From CAYSYY01 sp964576115 [NCBI: uncultured Gemmatimonadota bacterium] (GTDB lineage Bacteria; Blakebacterota; Blakebacteria; Blakebacterales), in contig CAZNUA010000001.1 of NCBI GenBank assembly GCA_964576115.1, positions 42,906 through 94,396 of the forward strand: 51,491 nt of DNA, read 5' to 3'. The position numbers and the translations under genes are program-made. The notes under the pieces are model-generated. The model was not told where the DNA came from. It saw nothing but the letters and a program-made list of their open reading frames with translations, and did no database searches. Below are positions 24,477 to 33,368 of this stretch, one piece after another; position 1 is the first letter of the stretch, and every line of letters starts with the position of its first letter.

Positions 24477-24854
24477 ATGCACGAACTGCCGATCACCCAG
24501 AGCATTCTCGACCTGGCCCTGAAGCACGCCGCCGAGGCCGGCGGCGGGCATATCACCGATCTCTATCTGGTGGTGGGTCAGCTCTCGGGGGTCGTGGACG
24601 CCTCGGTGCAGTTCTACTGGGACATACTGACCGAGGACACCCCGGCCGAGGGGTCGCAGCTGCATTTCCGCCACACCGTCATGGAGATGGAGTGCCGCGA
24701 ATGCGGGACGACCTTTATACCGGAAGAGCCGGTTTTCATCTGCACTGCCTGCGGGAGCCCTTCGGTCAAGGTCATCGCCGGTGACGAGTTCCGACTCGAG
24801 GCGATCGACCTGAAACCGACCGACGGCTCGGGCGAGTTGGAGAGCGACCGATGA
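24477..24854 (+). CDS. hypA: Hydrogenase nickel-incorporation protein HypA
   Basis: 125 residues. It begins MHELPITQSIL, with His2 and Glu3 that bind nickel in characterised HypA. The zinc domain has two CxxC pairs (ECRECG near 73 and CTACGS near 90). HypA delivers Ni to the large subunit of NiFe hydrogenase together with HypB. First gene of a hypABFCDE run; its stop overlaps the hypB start by four bases (ATGA). The C-terminal tail beyond the zinc domain is of normal length. Confidence 0.97.
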   Translation: MHELPITQSILDLALKHAAEAGGGHITDLYLVVGQLSGVVDASVQFYWDILTEDTPAEGSQLHFRHTVMEMECRECGTTFIPEEPVFICTACGSPSVKVIAGDEFRLEAIDLKPTDGSGELESDR

Positions 24855-25507
24855 GCGAGCGGATACCTGTTCAGGAAAAGATCACCAGCCAGAACGATAT
24901 CATCGCGGCCGAAAACCGCGCCCGGATCGATGCCGCCGGCATTTTCTCGATCAACCTCATGGCTTCACCGGGGGCGGGCAAGACGTCGCTGATCGAGCAG
25001 ACCGTACCGCGCCTGAACGACCGTTTCCGGATCGGCGTGATCGACGGCGACCTGGCCACCAGTTTCGACGCTGACCGGGCCGCCCGGGCCGGTGCGGTGA
25101 GTGTGCAGATCAACTCCGCTTCGTGCCACCTCGACGCCCCGATGGTCAGCCAGGGCCTCGACCGGCTCGATCTCGAAGCCCTCGATTTCCTGATCGTCGA
25201 GAACGTCGGCAATCTGGTCTGCCCGGCGGGCTGGCAGCTCGGCACGCACGCCAGCGCCCTGGTAGCCTCGATCCCCGAGGGGGACGACAAGCCCTTCAAG
25301 TACCCGGGGATGTACCGCGGAGTGGATGTGCTGGTCATCAACAAGATCGATCTCATCCCCTACCTCGCCTTCGACATGGACCGCTTCCGACAGGGAGTCG
25401 AAGCCCTGAACGAGGGGGTGGCCACCTTCCCGCTCTCCTGCACCACCGGCGAGGGGATCGAACCCTGGCTGGAGTGGGTGATGAACCGGATCGCCGGCCG
25501 GAGCTGA
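24851..25507 (+). CDS. hypB: Hydrogenase nickel-incorporation GTPase HypB
   Basis: 218 residues of SIMIBI GTPase. The P loop is SPGAGKTSLIEQ (near 38-49), the metal-binding switch segment SASCHLDAPM (near 91-100) and ENVGNLVCPAGW (near 117-128). The base-specificity motif NKID follows (near 163). The N-terminal His-rich nickel-storage stretch of some HypB proteins is absent, so it is the short form that depends on HypA or another Ni chaperone. GTP hydrolysis powers nickel insertion into the hydrogenase active site. Coupled to hypA by a four-base overlap; hypF follows after 14 bases. Confidence 0.97.
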   Translation: MSERIPVQEKITSQNDIIAAENRARIDAAGIFSINLMASPGAGKTSLIEQTVPRLNDRFRIGVIDGDLATSFDADRAARAGAVSVQINSASCHLDAPMVSQGLDRLDLEALDFLIVENVGNLVCPAGWQLGTHASALVASIPEGDDKPFKYPGMYRGVDVLVINKIDLIPYLAFDMDRFRQGVEALNEGVATFPLSCTTGEGIEPWLEWVMNRIAGRS

Positions 25508-25521
25508 ACCGGGAAGGCCCT

Positions 25522-27885
25522 GTGGACGGCCGTCGTATTCACATCACCGGGATCGTGCAGGGGGTCGGTTTCCGCCCCTACGTGCACCTGCTGGCCGAAC
25601 GGCTCGGTCTGACGGGGTGGATCCGCAACTCTTCGTCGGGGGTCGAGATCGAGATCGAAGGTCCACCTGCGGCCCTGACCGCTTTCGAACAGGACCTGCG
25701 CGGCGGCGGCCCGCCGCGGGCGCATATCGAGCAGATGACGGTCGAGAGCGCCGGCCCGTGGGGGCACGAGGGTTTCGAGATCGTCGAGTCACGGGCCGAG
25801 GCGGGGGAGTACCTGCCCGTCTCGCCCGACATCGGGATCTGCGCCGACTGCCGGCGCGAAATGAGCGACCCGGACGACCGGCGCTTCCGCTACCCCTTCA
25901 TCAACTGCACCAACTGCGGCCCCCGCTTCACCATCATCCGCGACATTCCCTACGACCGGCCGCAAACCACCATGGCCGGATTCGCACTGTGCCCCGACTG
26001 TGCGGCCGAGTACGGCGAACCGCGCGACCGTCGCTACCACGCCCAGCCGGTGGCCTGCCCGGTCTGCGGGCCACAGGTCCGGCTCGAACGGGGAGGTACC
26101 GGCGAGGGAGACGTCGGAGAACGGCTGGCCGAACGCGAGACGGCTATCGCTCGAACGCGGGCCCTGCTCGCTGCGGGAGGGATCGCGGCCGTCAAGGGTC
26201 TGGGGGGCTTTCACCTGGCCTGCGACGCCACCTCGGCAGAGGCGGTGGCCGAACTGCGGCGGCGCAAGCAGCGCGACGACAAACCCTTCGCCCTGATGGC
26301 CGCCGATCTGGCTACGATCGAGAAATATGTCGAGGTCAGCGCCGAGGACCGGGCTCTGCTCGAAAGTCCCGAGAATCCGATCGTGCTCATGCCGCGACGC
26401 CCGGAAGAGCAGGCGGGGGTCGACACAGGGACCGACTCCCCTCCGCTGGCCCCCGACGTAGCTCCCGGACTGAACCGGCTGGGGTTCATGCTTCCCTACA
26501 CCCCCCTGCACCACCTCCTGCTCGAACCCGAACCGGGCTACCCGCCGGTGCTGGTCATGACCAGCGGGAACCTGAGCGACGAACCGATCGCTTACGACGA
26601 CGAGGACGCGCGCTCGCGGCTGGCCGATTATGCCGACGCCTTCCTGATGCACGACCGCCCGATCCACATGCGCTGCGACGACTCGGTTGTGGCCGATTTC
26701 CGGGGCGGCCCCTGTTTTTTCCGCCGCTCCCGGGGGTATGCCCCCTTCCCCATCCTGCTGCCCGTCGCCACCCCACACCTGCTGGCTACCGGAGGGGAGT
26801 ACAAAAACACCTTCTGCTGCGTGCGCGACGAGCGCGCCTTCGTGAGCCACTTCATCGGCGAGATGGCTTCCCTGGAAGCCAACCGCTCCTTCGGCCGGGC
26901 GGTGGCCCACTACGAGAAACTGTTCCGCATCGAGCCCGAACTCATCGTCCACGACGCCCACCCCGACTATCAGGCCACCCGGTACGCCGAATGGCGGGCG
27001 CAGGACCAGGGGTTGAAGACCCTCTCCGTCCAGCATCATCACGCCCACATCGCCTCGGTCATGGCCGACAACGCCCTTGGGCTCGAACGGCGGGTCATCG
27101 GGGTCGCCTTCGACGGTACCGGCTACGGGACCGATACCGCCATCTGGGGGGGGGAGTTTCTCATCGCCGGCTACGACACCTTCGTGCGGGCCTTTCACCT
27201 CGTCTATACCCCCCTGCCCGGAGGCGATGCCGCCATCCTCAATCCCTGCCGGGTAGCCCTGGGCTGGCTGCGTCAGGCCGGGCTCGAGTGGTCGGAGGAT
27301 TTCGAGCCGGTCCGCAACACCGATGAGGAGGAACGGAACGTGCTGGCGGCGATGTTCGAAAACAACATCAACACTCTGCCCACCTCGAGCATGGGGCGGC
27401 TCTTCGACGCCGCCGCGTCCCTGGCCGGAGTACGCCAGAGGATCGCGTACGAGGCCCAGGCGGCGTGCGAGTTCGAAGCCCTGGCCGATAGGGATGCCGA
27501 AGGCGCGTACCGTTTCGCGATTCATTCCGGTTCGACGCCCACGGCCCGTTTCGGGCTCATCGATCCGACCGGGGCAATCGCCGAACTGGCGGCCGACGCC
27601 CGGGCAGGCACCGGGCCCGGCACGATGGCCATGCGCTTTCACCGCGGCATCGCCGCCATGGTGGTCGAGGTCTGCGGCATCCTGCGCTCCGAAACCGGTC
27701 TGGAAGAGGTCGCCCTGAGCGGCGGTGTGTGGCAGAATATGTTGCTTCTCGAGCTCACAGTCGCCTTACTCGAAGAGAGGGGTTTCACCATCCGGGTCCA
27801 CCGCCGGGTGCCGGCCAACGACGGGGGCCTCTCGCTCGGACAGGCTGCGGCCGCGGCGGCTCTGCTGGCCGCCCGCACGGGATGA
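25522..27885 (+). CDS. hypF: Carbamoyltransferase HypF
   Basis: 787 residues, full length. Domains in order: acylphosphatase-like (GIVQGVGFRPYVH near 10-22); two zinc fingers with CADC, CTNCGPRFT, CPDC and CPVCGP (near 109-185); a YrdC-like carbamoyl-AMP domain (near 200-390, KGLGGFHLACDA); and a Kae1-like domain with the metal motif QHHHAHIASVMADN (near 505). It makes the CN ligands of the NiFe site by transferring carbamoyl from carbamoyl phosphate to HypE. I start at GTG 25522, where GGGAAGG lies 5 bases upstream and the acylphosphatase domain begins. The frame is open far upstream inside hypB, which is a shadow. Confidence 0.97.
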   Translation: MDGRRIHITGIVQGVGFRPYVHLLAERLGLTGWIRNSSSGVEIEIEGPPAALTAFEQDLRGGGPPRAHIEQMTVESAGPWGHEGFEIVESRAEAGEYLPVSPDIGICADCRREMSDPDDRRFRYPFINCTNCGPRFTIIRDIPYDRPQTTMAGFALCPDCAAEYGEPRDRRYHAQPVACPVCGPQVRLERGGTGEGDVGERLAERETAIARTRALLAAGGIAAVKGLGGFHLACDATSAEAVAELRRRKQRDDKPFALMAADLATIEKYVEVSAEDRALLESPENPIVLMPRRPEEQAGVDTGTDSPPLAPDVAPGLNRLGFMLPYTPLHHLLLEPEPGYPPVLVMTSGNLSDEPIAYDDEDARSRLADYADAFLMHDRPIHMRCDDSVVADFRGGPCFFRRSRGYAPFPILLPVATPHLLATGGEYKNTFCCVRDERAFVSHFIGEMASLEANRSFGRAVAHYEKLFRIEPELIVHDAHPDYQATRYAEWRAQDQGLKTLSVQHHHAHIASVMADNALGLERRVIGVAFDGTGYGTDTAIWGGEFLIAGYDTFVRAFHLVYTPLPGGDAAILNPCRVALGWLRQAGLEWSEDFEPVRNTDEEERNVLAAMFENNINTLPTSSMGRLFDAAASLAGVRQRIAYEAQAACEFEALADRDAEGAYRFAIHSGSTPTARFGLIDPTGAIAELAADARAGTGPGTMAMRFHRGIAAMVVEVCGILRSETGLEEVALSGGVWQNMLLLELTVALLEERGFTIRVHRRVPANDGGLSLGQAAAAAALLAARTG

Positions 27886-27915
27886 GATGACCGGCAGGCA
27901 GGAAGGGTAACGACG

Positions 27916-28179
27916 ATGTGTCTGGGGATACCGGGGAAGATCGTTGAGACCTGGGAGAAAGACGGTCTCAAGATGGGACGGGTGGATTTCGGGGGAGTGA
28001 CCCGGGAGGTCTGCCTGGCATACGTACCCGAGGCCGAGGTGGACGACTATGCCATCATTCATGTCGGTTTCGCCATCAACCTGCTCGACGAGGAGGAGGC
28101 CCGCTCCACTCTGGAGATGCTCCACGAACTGGGTGAGGTGGAGAGCGAACTGGGCCTCGAATCGGCTTCTTCCCCATGA
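27916..28179 (+). CDS. hypC: Hydrogenase maturation chaperone HypC
   Basis: 87 residues. It opens [11 protein letters not shown]; Cys2, freed after Met removal, holds the Fe(CN)2CO group together with HypD and contacts the hydrogenase large subunit. The beta-barrel segment [32 protein letters not shown] is typical. GGAAGGG 7-9 bases upstream serves as ribosome site, and the stop overlaps the hypD start (ATGA). One HypC-type chaperone is present, with no HybG-like second copy in the window. Confidence 0.96.
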   Translation: MCLGIPGKIVETWEKDGLKMGRVDFGGVTREVCLAYVPEAEVDDYAIIHVGFAINLLDEEEARSTLEMLHELGEVESELGLESASSP

Positions 28180-29261
28180 AATATCTCGACGAGTACCGGG
28201 ACGGCGATCTGGTACGCCGGGTTCTGGCCGAGATCGAGGTCGCGGTGACCCGTCCCTGGACGCTAATGGAGATCTGCGGCGGTCAGACCCACTCGATCGT
28301 GCGCAGCGGACTCGATCGCCTGCTACCCGACGAGATCACCCTGGTCCACGGCCCCGGCTGTCCGGTCTGCATCACACCGCTGGAAAAGATCGACCGGGCC
28401 CTGGCGATCGCCTGCCGCAAGGATGTGATTTTCACCAGTTACGGCGACATGCTGCGCGTGCCCGGCTCCCGTTCCGATCTGTTCAGCGTGCGCGCGGCCG
28501 GAGGTGACGTGCGGGTGGTCTACTCCCCTCTCGACGCGCTCACCATCGCACGAGACAACCCGGATAAAGAGGTGGTCTTCTTCGCCATCGGGTTCGAGAC
28601 TACCGCTCCCCCCAACGCCATGGCCGTGCTGCAGGCCGACCGCCTGGGTCTGGAGAACTTCTCGGTCATCGTTTCCCATGCCGCCGTGCCCCCGGCCATA
28701 CGGGCCATTCTTTCCTGGCCCGAAAATCTGGTGCAGGGCTTCCTGGCCGCCGGGCATGTCTGCGCCGTCATGGGCTACTGGGAGTACGAACCGCTGGCCG
28801 CGGAATTCGGCATCCCCATCGTCGTGACCGGTTTCGAACCGCTCGACCTGGTCCGGGGGATCGCCGCCGCCGTCCACCAGCTCGAGGCAGGCCGCACCGA
28901 AGTGGAGAACGCGTACGGCCGGGCCGTGAGCCGCGAAGGGAACCGCTCGGCTCAGGACCTGATCGCCCGGGTCTTCGAACCGTGCGACCGCACCTGGCGG
29001 GGGATTGGCGCCATCGCGCAGAGCGGCTTGACTCTGCGCTCCGAATTGGCCCGTTTCGATGCCGAAACGCGCTTCGACGTGGGCGAGATCGAGACCGCCG
29101 AATCGGATATCTGCATCGCCGGCGAGATCCTGCAGGGCCGCAAGAAACCGGTCGACTGCCCCGCCTTCGGGACCGAATGCACCCCCGAGAACCCCCTGGG
29201 CGCCACCATGGTCTCCTCCGAAGGAGCCTGCGCCGCTTACTACAAGTACGGCCGGGAGTGA
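28176..29261 (+). CDS. hypD: Hydrogenase maturation iron-sulfur protein HypD
   Basis: 361 residues, the usual length. Conserved elements are [18 protein letters not shown] (near 32-49), the redox CxxC in [11 protein letters not shown] (near 60-70), GFETTAPP (near 143) and the C-terminal Fe-S ligands in [20 protein letters not shown] and [18 protein letters not shown]. HypD is the scaffold on which CN ligands are attached to iron with HypC and HypE. The start overlaps hypC by four bases. All required cysteines are present, so the protein should be active. Confidence 0.97.
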   Translation: MKYLDEYRDGDLVRRVLAEIEVAVTRPWTLMEICGGQTHSIVRSGLDRLLPDEITLVHGPGCPVCITPLEKIDRALAIACRKDVIFTSYGDMLRVPGSRSDLFSVRAAGGDVRVVYSPLDALTIARDNPDKEVVFFAIGFETTAPPNAMAVLQADRLGLENFSVIVSHAAVPPAIRAILSWPENLVQGFLAAGHVCAVMGYWEYEPLAAEFGIPIVVTGFEPLDLVRGIAAAVHQLEAGRTEVENAYGRAVSREGNRSAQDLIARVFEPCDRTWRGIGAIAQSGLTLRSELARFDAETRFDVGEIETAESDICIAGEILQGRKKPVDCPAFGTECTPENPLGATMVSSEGACAAYYKYGRE

Positions 29262-29271
29262 GGGCGCGCCG

Positions 29272-30414
29272 GTGAGCCGATCACACCACAGGAAACCAGC
29301 CGAGACCGGATCCGGCGGCGGCGAGAACCACGCCTCGATCGACGAGACACACACCGGCGGTCCCGAGCTCAGCTGCCCGATGCCGCTTTCGCACCGCGAG
29401 GGGATCGTCCTGGGACACGGCAGCGGGGGCAAGCTGACCGCCGAACTGATCGAACGCATCTTTTACCCCGCCCTGGAAAACCCCCTGCTGCTGCGCGGCG
29501 ATGACGCCGCCGTGGCCGAGCTGCCAGCCGAACTGACCGGCGGCGGCCGCCTGGCCCTCTCGACCGACGCCCATATCGTGCGCCCCCTTGTCTTTCCCGG
29601 GGGCGACATCGGCCGCCTGGCCGTCTGCGGCACGGTCAACGACCTGGCCATGGTCGGCGCCCGTCCGCTGTGGCTGACCGCCAGCTTCGTACTGGAAGAG
29701 GGACTCGAGACCGAGGTGCTCCAGCAGATCGTGGCCTCGATGCAGACCGCAGCCGCCGAAGCGGGCATTACGGTCGTAGCGGGAGACACCAAGGTGGCCG
29801 AGAAAGGGCTGGCCGACGGCTTGTACATCTCCACCACCGGGATCGGGGTGGTGCCGGCCGGACGGGAGACCGGCGGCGCCGGGGCCCGGCCGGGAGACGC
29901 CGTGCTCGTCTCCGGCACCCTGGGCGATCACGGCATCGCCGTGCTGGCCGCCCGGGGCGAGCTGGCCTTCGAAACCGCCATCGTGTCGGATGTGGCCCCG
30001 CTCAACGGCCTGGTCGAAGCGCTCTATGAGACCGGCGCAGAGGTGCACACCCTGCGCGATCCCACCCGCGGCGGAGCGGCCGCGGCCCTGAACGAGATCG
30101 CCCGGCAGAGCGGTGTGGCGATCGTCCTGGAAGAGGGTTCGCTGCCCATCCGCCCGGCCGTGGCCGGGGCCTGCGAGATGCTCGGCTTCGACCCCCTGCA
30201 CGTGGCCAACGAGGGCAAGCTGATCGCGATCGTCCCGGCTTCGGACGCCGAGCGGATCCTCGACGCCATGCGGGCCCATCCCCATGGAACCGAAGCCCGC
30301 CTCATCGGCCGGGTCGAGGCCGAACCGGCGGCCCGGGTTCTGCTCCAGACCGGCATCGGCGGCACCCGCATCGTGGACATGCCCACCGGCGAGCTGCTGC
30401 CCCGGATCTGCTGA
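29272..30414 (+). CDS. hypE: Carbamoyl-dehydratase HypE
   Basis: 380 residues from GTG 29272. It is an AIR-synthase-fold ATPase with GHGSGGKLTAELIERI (near 45-60), RGDDAAV, TDAHIVRPLVFPGGDIGRLA and CGTVNDLAMVGA. The C-terminal Cys of PRIC is the residue that receives carbamoyl from HypF and is dehydrated to thiocyanate. The longer start is chosen because ELSCPMPLSHREG, which precedes the core, resembles the SCP-x-PL segment of many bacterial HypE proteins. An ATG at 29380 would give 344 residues. Last gene of the run. It is followed after about 90 bases by a convergent gene, with only small hairpins (CCGTT/AACGG, CGGGAG/CTCCCG near 30452-30482) and no T tract between. Confidence 0.96.
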   Translation: MSRSHHRKPAETGSGGGENHASIDETHTGGPELSCPMPLSHREGIVLGHGSGGKLTAELIERIFYPALENPLLLRGDDAAVAELPAELTGGGRLALSTDAHIVRPLVFPGGDIGRLAVCGTVNDLAMVGARPLWLTASFVLEEGLETEVLQQIVASMQTAAAEAGITVVAGDTKVAEKGLADGLYISTTGIGVVPAGRETGGAGARPGDAVLVSGTLGDHGIAVLAARGELAFETAIVSDVAPLNGLVEALYETGAEVHTLRDPTRGGAAAALNEIARQSGVAIVLEEGSLPIRPAVAGACEMLGFDPLHVANEGKLIAIVPASDAERILDAMRAHPHGTEARLIGRVEAEPAARVLLQTGIGGTRIVDMPTGELLPRIC

Positions 30415-30506
30415 GAACCTCTCAATCGCAGTGACAGATCACCCCGGGTTTCCGTTACGCAACGGGAGACCTTTGCCTCCCGGAACCGACGGGCTCCGAG
30501 CAGCGA

Positions 30507-30914
30507 CTATATGGGCCAGGGGTGGATGATCACCGGATCAGAGGTCTGGATCGAGTACCTGTACGCTCCTTTGCCTCGATGGCCGATCGCGGTGATCTCG
30601 ACATGGTTGAACTGCGCCAGAACGTAGGAGCCGTCATCCAGCTGGTAGAAGACGATGAGCTGAAAGTACGTGCCGTTCTGATAGTGCTTCCCGAACATCT
30701 CACATTCGGTATGGGTGATGATCTTGCCGAGCGTCACTCCCGATCTGGTGACATGGAAATTGAAGGTTTGAAAGCCGTGGATTTTTTCACCGTCGGCGAG
30801 GAACTCGACGATCTCGCCTCCCGGCTTGTGTTCAATCGCATAGACCGGTGCCACGGCCATCAGGACCGCAACAATCAGGGTTGCCGTCAGCAGCGTCTTC
30901 CGAATCCGATTCAT
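30507..30914 (-). CDS. Small secreted protein of unknown function
   Basis: 135 residues. The start is secure: AGGAGG lies 5 bases before ATG 30914 and a classic signal peptide follows (MNRIRKTLLTATLIVAVLMAVAPVYA). The mature part of about 109 residues looks beta-rich, with repeated aromatic and histidine residues (HGFQTFNFHVTRSG, KHYQNGTYFQLIVFYQLDDGSYVL, PVIIHPWPI) and a single cysteine in HTECEMFG. I do not recognise a family. Histidines could bind metal, but no defined site is visible. The neighbours, hypE (convergent) and an FkbM gene on the same strand 135 bases upstream, give no functional hint. Confidence 0.8.
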   Translation of the reverse strand: MNRIRKTLLTATLIVAVLMAVAPVYAIEHKPGGEIVEFLADGEKIHGFQTFNFHVTRSGVTLGKIITHTECEMFGKHYQNGTYFQLIVFYQLDDGSYVLAQFNHVEITAIGHRGKGAYRYSIQTSDPVIIHPWPI

Positions 30915-31048
30915 ACGACCTCCTGCGTGATCGGGCGGCGCAACCCTCCCGATGCCCTGGCCCGTTCTCAGAGTTCCGACCTCGTCCCCCCGGAGCGAAT
31001 CCATCGTCTTCCCGGAGGCATTCTTACAGAAGCCGACCAGGGCGGCAA

Positions 31049-31999
31049 CTAGAGACCGTCCTCTCCGGACGCCTGGGCAGCTGAAATGATACTGTTCGTC
31101 GGCTGTCTGTTTTTCCTGTAGCGGGCATTCCACTGTCTCGATCGCCCCGTCCGGTTCCTCCCGACGGCCATCTGGAAATCGGTCACAAGTTCCCGGGGAG
31201 AAAAGATGTAATCCCGCAGATAGTCCTTTCCTACCCGCCCGATATCCTCGACCTCTTCCAGAATGCGTCCCTGCCTGGTTACGGCGAGGATCGAATACCC
31301 CTTTTCGCGGATCAGCTCACAGATCTGCCGGGCTCGATCTTCGCGTTCGCCATCTCCTCCGGTAGCCAGAATCTCACAGAAGATGTAGGGTCTATAGGTA
31401 TCTATCGTGCGCACGAGGCCCCGGAGAACTTCGAGTTCGCCTTCCTCCACATCGATCTTGATAACGGCAATCTCGCTCAGGTCGAGGGAATAGACCACCT
31501 CGTCACCGATTGCGAAGTAGGCTTCAAAAGAATGGACCAGGTTCGTGTCCGGTCGATAGGAAGCACGAACCGAGCCTCGTTTGGAGCCCCTCCCGCCCGC
31601 GTAGAGCATCCCTACTCCCTGGTGATCCGAGAAAACGAACGGGAGAATCATTGTCTTCCCGAAACCGTTGAGACGAATCAGCTCCTGCAGGTAGAAATTG
31701 CACGCATGGTTGGGTTCCACTCCATAGTACGCCACCTCCCGGGAGAGCACCCTGAGCTTGACCAGGTACAAACCCACATTCGATCCGACGTCGATGACAC
31801 ACCCCTTCCTGGTCGTGATGAATGCTTCCAGGCACTCCGACATCCAGAGCTCTCCGGGCACGAGATAGCCACCGCTGACGATGCCGTAAATCGTCGGTGA
31901 AACCAACCGCATACCGAAGTAATTGGTTGTGACTCGCTTGAGACCGATCCGGGAAAGGGCGACGACGACCTCCCGCTGGATGATCTGCAAGGCTCTCAT
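31049..31999 (-). CDS. FkbM-family methyltransferase
   Basis: 316 residues. SAM motif I is CVIDVGSNVGLYLVKL (near 67-82), the acidic strand end VEPNHACNFYL, and the FkbM-typical DLSEIAVIKIDVEEGELEVLRGL (near 174-196). The C-terminal 60 residues are Arg-rich and not conserved in the family. FkbM enzymes O-methylate sugars or polyketide-like hydroxyls. GGGAG 7 bases upstream fits the start. By eye the gene looks less GC-rich than its neighbours, and it stands between unrelated genes, so horizontal acquisition is possible; this was not computed. The substrate is unknown. Confidence 0.88.
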   Translation of the reverse strand: MRALQIIQREVVVALSRIGLKRVTTNYFGMRLVSPTIYGIVSGGYLVPGELWMSECLEAFITTRKGCVIDVGSNVGLYLVKLRVLSREVAYYGVEPNHACNFYLQELIRLNGFGKTMILPFVFSDHQGVGMLYAGGRGSKRGSVRASYRPDTNLVHSFEAYFAIGDEVVYSLDLSEIAVIKIDVEEGELEVLRGLVRTIDTYRPYIFCEILATGGDGEREDRARQICELIREKGYSILAVTRQGRILEEVEDIGRVGKDYLRDYIFSPRELVTDFQMAVGRNRTGRSRQWNARYRKNRQPTNSIISAAQASGEDGL

Positions 32000-32116
32000 G
32001 TCTCAGTCTCCCGTGAGGTGGAAGTACTACTTCAGAGTATGTGGCACTCTCTCCCGGTCGCCGGGCTCCGACCAGGGGTCGACAGGCTGCTCTCTGTCGA
32101 TCTCCCACACCCGACC

Positions 32117-32144
32117 ATTGTAGACGATCGAGAAGCCGGTACAA
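32117..32144 (-). promoter_or_regulatory. Candidate sigma-70-type promoter of the FkbM gene
   Basis: On the minus strand, TTGTAC (32144-32139) and TACAAT (32122-32117) are 16 bases apart. Transcription would begin near 32110 and leave a leader of about 110 bases ahead of the FkbM start at 31999. It lies just past the end of the selenoprotein candidate. Four of six and five of six consensus bases match, so it is plausible but unproven. Confidence 0.45.
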
Positions 32145-32180
32145 CGACACGACGATGACCATTCGGGACCGAAGCGAACT

Positions 32181-33368
32181 CTACCTCCCGCCCTGTGTGC
32201 TGGCGACCCGGACACATTCCTGGGGCGGCACCTCTCCGGTGAGAATCCCGCGCAGCATCTCCACCCCGCCGCCGCGTACCAGACGGCCCTCGGGATCGAC
32301 CAGGGCTTCGAAGTACCCCAGCGTACCGAAGGCTTCCCAGGTGGCGTTGGCGCCGTCGAAGAGGAAGGGAAAGGGCAGGCGGCGGCCCTGCCAGTACCGC
32401 TCGGCAACGCCTCCGTTGGAGTAGAAGACGCTGTCCACGTCGGCCAGGTTCGCGACGACAGGATGCCGGGCATGCATGAGCAGGACCGTGAACTCATCCC
32501 GTCGGTCGGCGAAGGTCTCGTGAAGCTCGAGGATCGCAGGCACCCGGCTGCGCACGCACTCTTTTCAGGTGTATGCGAAAAGGTAGAAGAGGACCCACTT
32601 ACCCCGCCACGTCTCCCAGGTAAAACCGGGTTCGACCCCCCGGGCGTCGGTATAGGCGAGCGGCGGCGGCTCTGTGCCGTAGTACCGGGCGATGTTGGTA
32701 ACCCCCAGGTCGAGCCGGCCCAGTGCCAGTCGCTCCCCGGCCCGGACCGTAAACGAGCCGTCCCGACGGCGGTATTCGATGCCGGGGGCATAGAGGTTGT
32801 AGAAGTAATCCCCCGGCGGCAGCAGGAAGCGGAAATCGGCCCTCTCGCCCGGCTCGGCGTGCACCAGACGGGCGGGCAGACCGCCGGGTATGGGAAGCAT
32901 GACCGACACATAGCTGTCGGTCGGTTCTTCCTCGAAGAACGCGCAATAGACCGTGCCGGTCACCTCGGCCAGGGGCGCGAGATCGAGGCGCACCTCACCG
33001 GCCCCGGCCGAAGTCGCGATCAGGGTCACCGCTCCGCGGGTCCGGGTCGAATCGACGGCCATGACAGCTACCGCCCGCCCGGTGAAAGTCAGCCCGTCGA
33101 ACCGCCCGCCGGCAACGGTACGGACCGGCTCCTCGGCCCGCAGGCCCTCCGGTTCCATGACCCAGGTCAGGGCGACCTCGGCGCCCGCCACCGGCTCGCC
33201 TCGTTCGTCGACCACCACCCCCTCGATCGGGACCTGCTGCTGTCCGGACACCCCTGTCGACCGGTTACCGAACGGATCCGCTGACACAACCAGACCCGCG
33301 AGAACCACCAGGCTCAGACCAACAGGGCGGATGGGGAACCGACGCCGGGATAGACGTCGTCCGGGCAT
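32181..33368 (-). CDS. Secreted thioredoxin-fold protein with in-frame UGA: putative selenoprotein (UxxC)
   Basis: The frame runs 395 residues if UGA 32567-32565 is read through; it is otherwise cut into a 267-residue N part and a C part. A membrane anchor or signal (PVGLSLVVLAGLVVSADPF) is followed by a carboxypeptidase-regulatory/CNA-B-like domain (IEGVVVDERGEPVAGAEV). The thioredoxin-fold domain comes next, with GKWVLFYLFAYT, then UGA (residue 268), then KECVRSR. The UGA occupies the first Cys position of CxxC, giving U-K-E-C with Cys271. The sequence after it (ILELHETFADRRDEFTVLL) is clearly the continuation of the same fold. The start overlaps the stop of the DUF169 gene (TGATG). Alternatives are a pseudogene or sequencing error replacing TGC/TGT. 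Confidence 0.75.
32535..32552 (-). promoter_or_regulatory. SECIS-like stem-loop after the in-frame UGA
   Basis: Read on the minus strand, CGCAG (32552-32548) pairs with CTGCG (32539-32535) around CCGGGTGC. An additional inner C-G pair, across a C-C mismatch, would leave the four-base loop GGGU. The stem begins 12 bases and the loop 17 bases after the UGA. Bacterial SECIS elements lie immediately downstream of UGA, within the coding sequence, and present a G (often GU) in the loop. The fit is good, but short GC-rich stems are common in this genome, so this is supportive rather than decisive. Confidence 0.45.

Noticed and set aside
25617-27642. Long open frames on both strands over hypF
   Set aside because: Arg/Pro- or Gly-rich shadows. 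HypF is full length in its own frame with all its motifs.
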